Position numbers and translations under genes: made by a program. Below, one piece after another: positions 6,289-9,908 of a stretch of DNA of 9,908 nt (the stretch's first letter is position 1; the number at the start of each line of letters is the position of its first letter). Below the pieces are notes generated by a model. That model was not told the DNA's origin, searched no databases, and saw only the letters and a list, made by a program, of their open reading frames with translations. The stretch is from Gammaproteobacteria bacterium (lineage in GTDB: Bacteria; Pseudomonadota; Gammaproteobacteria; Steroidobacterales; Steroidobacteraceae), in assembly GCA_020846815.1 (NCBI GenBank), contig JADLDF010000283.1, positions 1 through 9,908 on the forward strand. Reading direction: 5' to 3'.

Positions 6289-6361
6289 TGGGCCCTGTAG
6301 GGATCGAACCTACGACCAATTCCTTAAAAGGGAACTGCTCTACCGACTGAGCTAAGGGCCC
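6289..6361 (-). tRNA. tRNA-Lys (anticodon UUU), CCA not encoded
   Basis: The 73-nt cloverleaf has acceptor GGGCCCT/AGGGCCC, D arm GCTC-AGTCGGTA-GAGC, anticodon stem GTTCC/GGAAT around loop CTTTTAA (anticodon UUU), variable loop TGGTC and T arm GTAGG-TTCGATC-CCTAC, then discriminator A at 6289. The next minus-strand bases are GATCC, so CCA must be added after transcription. Large parts match E. coli tRNA-Lys. A tRNA-Lys near queC is also seen in Pseudomonas aeruginosa. It has its own promoter, and read-through from the upstream operon is also possible. Confidence 0.97.
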
Positions 6362-6372
6362 CCGGGCGGCGG

Positions 6373-6399
6373 ATTCTACACAAATGTCCGCGCTCTCAA
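6373..6399 (-). promoter_or_regulatory. Promoter of tRNA-Lys, overlapping the end of the upstream gene
   Basis: On the minus strand, TTGAGA (6394-6399) and TAGAAT (6373-6378) are separated by 15 bp, slightly short. A GC-rich discriminator (CCGCCGCCCGGG) follows, as at the tRNA-Glu promoter. Transcription would begin about 5 nt before the mature tRNA. The -35 box covers the TGA stop codon (6396-6398) of the DUF3313-like gene. Confidence 0.65.
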
Positions 6400-7124
6400 G
6401 ACGGCGCGATGCCCCGCGCCGCGTCGAGCTGCCGCCGCAGGATCCGCGCCCAGTCGCGCGCCGCGGTGCGCGCGGCGGCCACATTGTCGACCGAGGTCGT
6501 CAGCTCGAGCCGGCCGCGATCGCGCCCCTCGCGGCGATCCAGCACGCGGGCCACGAGCTCGCCGCTCGGGGCGTCGCGCAGCTCCGCGACCAGGGTCATT
6601 TCGCCGACCGACAGCGTGTAGCGCTGGACGCGTGCCGCGGTCGGGACGTCGGGGGCGTTGATATAGAGGTCCATGATCGAGACGTCGACCTCGAGCACGT
6701 CCTCGCCAGGGCCCTCGACGAGCGCATAGCCGCCGCGGCCGAGCTCGCGTGCCGTCTCCTCGCGCAGGATCTTCGCGAGCCCTGACTTGATGTTGGCGAG
6801 CTCGGACGCAGCGATCCGCGAGCCGGGCCGGGTCGCGCCCGGCCAGTCGCGCCGGAAAGCGACCTCGACCGACTTCAGCCACACCTGCCGGTAGCCGGCG
6901 AGGCTCGCACCCTCGCGCAGGTAGACGAGGTCGAGCCCGCGTATCTCGGCACGCCGCAGGCCATCGTGGGACCACTCGGCCTCGGTGCGCTTGAGGCGCG
7001 CATCGCCCGGCGCGGCGAGCGCTGCGGGCAGCGCGGCGAGCCACAGACCGCAGAGCAGCGCGACGGCGCCGCGGCGGAACGAGGACCCAGGGGCCTGGAT
7101 GTCGACGTCGGGAATCCGGTTCAT
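6396..7124 (-). CDS. Secreted DUF3313-like protein of unknown function
   Basis: The protein has 242 residues. A basic segment (FRRG, 16-19) and a hydrophobic core at about 20-36 end in ALPAALA, a likely signal peptidase I site near residue 37, so the mature protein should be periplasmic. There is no lipobox cysteine; the only nearby Cys (24) sits inside the hydrophobic core. The mature part recalls DUF3313 proteins, many of which are lipoproteins: [13 protein letters not shown], then a dyad like [21 protein letters not shown], then [22 protein letters not shown] and VLDRR. The assignment is from memory of the family pattern. No function is established. ATG 7124 overlaps the queC stop as ATGA, with GGAG 6 nt upstream, so it is translated with queC. 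Its own stop lies in the tRNA-Lys promoter. Confidence 0.8.
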   Translation of the reverse strand: MNRIPDVDIQAPGSSFRRGAVALLCGLWLAALPAALAAPGDARLKRTEAEWSHDGLRRAEIRGLDLVYLREGASLAGYRQVWLKSVEVAFRRDWPGATRPGSRIAASELANIKSGLAKILREETARELGRGGYALVEGPGEDVLEVDVSIMDLYINAPDVPTAARVQRYTLSVGEMTLVAELRDAPSGELVARVLDRREGRDRGRLELTTSVDNVAAARTAARDWARILRRQLDAARGIAPS

Positions 7125-7807
7125 GGTGAGCTCCGATAGCGCGTCGGGTCCGCGACGCCCGCGGCCTCGAATCCGGCGCGCCGCAGGCGGCAGGAATCGC
7201 AGCGGCCGCAGGCCCGACCGTCGTCGTCGGCCTGGTAGCAGGACACGGTCAGCGCGTAGTCGACGCCGAGCGCGATCCCTTCGCGGATGATCCGTGACTT
7301 GGACCAGTGCAGCAGCGGCGCGTTCACCCGCAGCTCGGCGCCCTCGACGCCGGCGCGCGTCGCGACGCGCGCCAGATGCTCGAAGGCCGCAATGAACTCC
7401 GGCCGGCAATCGGGATAGCCCGAATAGTCGACCGCGTTGACGCCGATGAACAGGTCCAGGGCACCGAGTACCTCGGCCCAGCCGAGCGCCAGCGACAGCA
7501 TCAGGGTGTTGCGGGCCGGCACGTAGGTCGACGGGATGCCCTCGCTGGGGCCTTCGGGCACCGGAATCGAGCGGTCGGTCAGCGCCGAGCCGCCGATGCC
7601 CGCGAGGTCGATGCCCAGGACGCGATGCTCGACCGCGCCGAGGGCCGCGGCCACGCGCGCCGCGGCGGCGAGCTCGGAGGAATGCCGCTGCCCGTAGTGC
7701 ACCGACAGCGCATGGCATTCGAAGCCGTCGCGGCGCGCCAGTGCCAGCACGGTCGCGGAATCGAGGCCACCGGAGAGCAGCACGACGGCGCGGTGCGGCG
7801 CGCTCAT
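7121..7807 (-). CDS. queC: 7-cyano-7-deazaguanine synthase QueC
   Basis: QueC uses ATP and ammonia to turn 7-carboxy-7-deazaguanine, the QueE product, into preQ0, the precursor of queuosine; it is cytoplasmic. The 228-residue length is close to the 231 of E. coli. The PP-loop SGGLDS is at 12-17, HYGQRH at 37-42, STYVPARN at 93-100, [16 protein letters not shown] at 123-138 and [11 protein letters not shown] at 163-173. The zinc site is Cys190, Cys200, Cys203 and Cys206 (C-x9-CGRCDSC). ATG 7807 overlaps the queE stop as ATGA, and its own stop overlaps the next start in the same way. No strong Shine-Dalgarno precedes ATG, which fits coupled translation. Confidence 0.98.
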   Translation of the reverse strand: MSAPHRAVVLLSGGLDSATVLALARRDGFECHALSVHYGQRHSSELAAAARVAAALGAVEHRVLGIDLAGIGGSALTDRSIPVPEGPSEGIPSTYVPARNTLMLSLALGWAEVLGALDLFIGVNAVDYSGYPDCRPEFIAAFEHLARVATRAGVEGAELRVNAPLLHWSKSRIIREGIALGVDYALTVSCYQADDDGRACGRCDSCRLRRAGFEAAGVADPTRYRSSP

Positions 7808-8442
7808 CGGCCAGGCACGTCGCCCCACAGGATCTTGTGGAGCTGGAGCTGGAAACGTACCGGCAGGTTGTCCTCGAGGATCCAGTCGGCGAGCTCGCGC
7901 GGCGCGAGCTGCCCCGCGACGGGCGAGAACAGCACGGTGCAGCGCGCGGCCAGGTCGTGGGCGGCGACCTGTTCGCGACTCCATTCGTAGTCGGCGCGGC
8001 CGGTGATCACGAATTTCACCTGGTCGGCCGCGCGCAGCGTCGCGAGCTGGTCGTAGAGATTGCGCGACTCCTCGCCGGAACCGGGTGTCTTGACGTCGAC
8101 GACGAGCACCACGCGCGGATCGACGTCGTGATAGCCGAGAGCGCCGCTGGTCTCCAGCGAGACCTGCTTGCCGAGATCGCAGAGCGCGCGCAGCAGCGCG
8201 CGGCTGCCCTTCTGCGCCAGCGGCTCGCCACCGGTGACGCAGACGTGGCGCGTGGCCAGCGATTCGACGCGCGCCAGCACCTCGGCGAGCGTCTGCCAGG
8301 CGCCGCCGTGGAACGCATAGGCGGTGTCGCAGTAATGGCAGCGCAGCGGACAGCCGGTGAGGCGCACGAACGTGGTCGGGAAGCCGACCGCGTCGGCCTC
8401 GCCCTGCAGCGAGCGGAAGATCTCGGTGATCTTCAGTCGCAC
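7804..8442 (-). CDS. queE: 7-carboxy-7-deazaguanine synthase QueE (radical SAM)
   Basis: QueE is a radical SAM enzyme that rearranges 6-carboxy-tetrahydropterin into 7-carboxy-7-deazaguanine. From GTG 8442 it has 212 residues, like Pseudomonas QueE (about 215). It begins [16 protein letters not shown], the usual opening. The cluster cysteines are 31, 35 and 38 (CPLRCHYC), followed by DTAYAF; the SAM-binding TGGEP lies at 70-74. Later come [16 protein letters not shown] and FVITG. GTG 8442 has a strong GAGGAGGAGG 8 nt upstream. The frame stays open to ATG 8580, 14 nt after the cpoB stop, which would add 46 low-complexity residues rich in Gly, Glu and Lys; that start has GGTGA nearby and cannot be excluded. 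The stop overlaps the queC ATG. Identification is firm and the start moderate. Confidence 0.97.
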   Translation of the reverse strand: MRLKITEIFRSLQGEADAVGFPTTFVRLTGCPLRCHYCDTAYAFHGGAWQTLAEVLARVESLATRHVCVTGGEPLAQKGSRALLRALCDLGKQVSLETSGALGYHDVDPRVVLVVDVKTPGSGEESRNLYDQLATLRAADQVKFVITGRADYEWSREQVAAHDLAARCTVLFSPVAGQLAPRELADWILEDNLPVRFQLQLHKILWGDVPGR

Positions 8443-8450
8443 CGCGCCGG

Positions 8451-8460
8451 CCTCCTCCTC
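8451..8460 (-). promoter_or_regulatory. Strong ribosome binding site before queE GTG 8442
   Basis: GAGGAGGAGG ends 8 nt before GTG 8442 and matches the anti-Shine-Dalgarno sequence well. The same bases would encode three glutamates if translation began at ATG 8580, so the match could be incidental. Confidence 0.55.
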
Positions 8461-8594
8461 AGCTTTGGCCTTGCCCTTGCCTTCGGTGTTGCCCTCGCCC
8501 TCGCTCCCGCCTTTGTCCGTGTCCACGGAAGCATGGCGGCCCGCCGCGGCGGCACGGCCGGGATCGGCAGGCGCAGGCATCACCGTCACCGCCG

Positions 8595-9410
8595 TCAGGG
8601 AATGCGGCGCAGGCGCTCCTGCGCGAGGCGGGCCGCCTCGGTGCCGGGATAGCGCGTGCCGACCTGCGACAGCGTCTGCTTGGCCGCGGCGAGACGCTTG
8701 AGCTCGAACTGCGCGTAGCCGAGCTTCAGCATCGCGTCCGGCGCCTTGCTCGACTGCGGCCAGCGCTCGCCGACGCCGCTGAATGCGGCCGCCGCGTTCT
8801 CGTAGTCGCGCGTGACGTAGTAGGCCTCGCCGAGCCAGTACTGGGCATTGCCCGCGAGCTCGTGGTCCGGGTGGGCCGCGAGGAACTCGCGCATGCCGGA
8901 AATCGCCGCCGGATAGTTCGCGGCCTTGAGTGCCTCGAAGGCGCGGCCGTAGCGCGCCTCGGGCGCATCGCCACCGCGCGCCGGCAGCGCCGTCCCGGCG
9001 GCCGTGGACGACGCGGCGCCGCCCGCGGCTGCGGTGCCGCCGCCGATGGCGCCGCCGGTGAGACCGGCCGGCGTGCGCGGCGCGCCGCCCTCGCCGCCGT
9101 CGAGCCGGCGCGACAGATCGCCATACAGATCGCGCTGCTGCTTGCGCAGCGCCTCGTTCGCGTTCTCGAGCACCTCGACCTGGCCGCGCAGCCGCCGCAC
9201 CTCGGCTTGCAGCGTATCGATGCGCTGCGACATCTCGAGCAGGGTCTGGCCGCCGGCGACGCGCTCGACCCGGCCGAGACGCCGGTCCATGTCGTCGATC
9301 CTGACCTGCAGCGGATCGTCCTCGGCCGGCGTGGTTACGCAGCCGCCGAGCGCCGCCAGCGCGAGCACCACGGCGAACCTCGACAGCGGACGGGATGCGG
9401 CGGCGATCAT
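8595..9410 (-). CDS. cpoB: Cell division coordinator CpoB (YbgF), predicted lipoprotein form
   Basis: CpoB is a periplasmic TPR protein that, in E. coli, links Tol-Pal outer-membrane constriction to septal peptidoglycan synthesis by PBP1B and LpoB. The protein has 271 residues. Hydrophobic residues 12-22 lead to LGGC with Cys24, which reads as a signal peptidase II lipobox; E. coli CpoB is a soluble periplasmic protein instead. Residues about 33-105 are a coiled coil (the trimerisation part in E. coli). Residues 105-150 are a Gly/Ala/Thr linker. Residues about 152-271 are TPR repeats with AHPDHELAGNAQYWLGEAYY, WPQSSKAPDAMLKLGYAQFE and RYPGTEAARLAQERL. ATG 9410 is 2 nt after the pal stop with no clear ribosome site, so translation is probably coupled to pal. 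queE follows. Confidence 0.95.
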   Translation of the reverse strand: MIAAASRPLSRFAVVLALAALGGCVTTPAEDDPLQVRIDDMDRRLGRVERVAGGQTLLEMSQRIDTLQAEVRRLRGQVEVLENANEALRKQQRDLYGDLSRRLDGGEGGAPRTPAGLTGGAIGGGTAAAGGAASSTAAGTALPARGGDAPEARYGRAFEALKAANYPAAISGMREFLAAHPDHELAGNAQYWLGEAYYVTRDYENAAAAFSGVGERWPQSSKAPDAMLKLGYAQFELKRLAAAKQTLSQVGTRYPGTEAARLAQERLRRIP

Positions 9411-9412
9411 GG

Positions 9413-9908
9413 TCAGTTGCCGTAGACGATTTCGACGCGGCGGTTCTGCGAGAATGCATCCTCGGACTCGCCGGCGACCGCCGGACGCTCCTCGCCGAAG
9501 CTCACCGTCGGCACCTGCAGATCGGAGCCGCCCTGCAGCGCCAGCGCGCGCCGCACCGCCTGCGCACGGCGTTCGCCGAGACCGTTGTTGTACTCGCGCG
9601 TGCCGCGCTCGTCGGTGTGGCCCTCGAGCCGCACGCGCGCGCCGGGGTTGGCGGCGATCCACTGCGCGTGCTGCGCGATCAGCGTCTGGTCCTCGGCGCG
9701 GATGGCGTCGCTGTCGAAGGCGAAGTAGATGATGCGGCGGTTGGCGAGCTCGCCGCCCGGCCCGGCGCCGCCCGCGGCATCGCCACCGACGCTGCCCGCG
9801 GACTCGATGCCGGAGGCGGACGCCGAGTCGTCGGCGCTCGTGGTCGCGCCGGAGGTGACCGCGTCGTCGCCGGTGCCGTCGGTCTTGGCGCGCTTGCTGG
9901 CGCAGCCG
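9413..9908 (-). CDS. pal: Peptidoglycan-associated lipoprotein Pal (signal peptide outside window)
   Basis: Pal anchors the outer membrane to peptidoglycan and interacts with TolB. The frame runs to the window edge. Its first codons read Gly-Cys (Cys codon at 9904-9902), which is the lipobox, so the 163-residue mature protein is complete and only the signal peptide is missing. Residues 2-54 of the mature part are a flexible linker rich in Ser, Ala, Gly, Asp and Thr. The OmpA-type domain follows: NRRIIYFAFDSDAI, RLEGHTDERGTREYNNGLGE, VSFGEERP and SQNRRVEIVY. The HTDERG Asp and the NRR Arg are the usual diaminopimelate contacts of the family. tolB would be expected upstream, outside the window. 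cpoB starts 2 nt after the stop. Confidence 0.97.
   Translation of the reverse strand, partial: GCASKRAKTDGTGDDAVTSGATTSADDSASASGIESAGSVGGDAAGGAGPGGELANRRIIYFAFDSDAIRAEDQTLIAQHAQWIAANPGARVRLEGHTDERGTREYNNGLGERRAQAVRRALALQGGSDLQVPTVSFGEERPAVAGESEDAFSQNRRVEIVYGN

Noticed and set aside
6098..6355. Plus-strand frames ending in residues that read through tRNA-Lys
   Set aside because: They are the complement of tRNA-Lys plus GC-rich intergenic DNA, with no ribosome site or family similarity.
4569..6361. Possibility that the tRNAs here are queuosine substrates linked to the que genes
   Set aside because: Queuosine is placed at G34 of tRNAs for Asp, Asn, His and Tyr; these anticodons are CUC and UUU.

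Overview
The window looks like chromosome from a high-GC gammaproteobacterium. Two gene orders point there: pcnB-folK-panB-panC and pal-cpoB-queE-queC followed by tRNA-Lys. Pseudomonas has the second order too. GC-rich third codon positions, ATGA overlaps and short gaps between genes fit a compact, GC-rich genome. I cannot place it in a family from sequence alone. I see no insertion sequence, phage gene, CRISPR array or integrase; this is mostly housekeeping DNA with some unusual local details.

Layout. (1) Positions 1-620, plus strand: the C-terminal part of queG, the last reductase of queuosine synthesis. It converges on panC with only 3 bp between the stop codons. (2) Positions 624 to about 4491, minus strand: the operon pcnB-folK-panB-panC, with gaps of 3 to 12 bp. 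It encodes poly(A) polymerase I, the folate enzyme HPPK and two pantothenate enzymes. PcnB carries an extra, very acidic stretch of about 79 residues between its catalytic aspartates. (3) Positions 4508-4644, plus strand: tRNA-Glu (anticodon CUC) with a strong promoter, divergent from pcnB. (4) Positions 4645-4772: a short intergenic stretch rich in hairpins, between the convergent tRNA-Glu and the next gene. (5) Positions 4773-6026, minus strand: a Yip1-type membrane protein with an additional C-terminal soluble domain. (6) Positions 6027-6288: intergenic, with a candidate promoter. (7) Positions 6289-9908, minus strand: pal (partial)-cpoB-queE-queC, a DUF3313-like secreted protein, then tRNA-Lys (anticodon UUU).

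How the genes fit together. Pal and CpoB belong to the Tol-Pal outer-membrane constriction system. QueE and QueC make the 7-deazaguanine precursor preQ0, and QueG at the other end of the window finishes queuosine in tRNA. PanB and PanC make pantothenate, and FolK serves folate synthesis. PcnB adds poly(A) tails to RNA. The two tRNAs (Glu-CUC, Lys-UUU) are not queuosine targets. tRNA-Glu has an encoded CCA end and tRNA-Lys does not, so the cell should need a CCA-adding enzyme for normal decoding of lysine codons.

I found no clearly new multi-gene system. The points most worth a second look are the acidic PcnB insertion, the Yip1 fusion protein, the crowded tRNA-Glu/pcnB divergent region, the DUF3313-like gene coupled to queC, and the start of queE.
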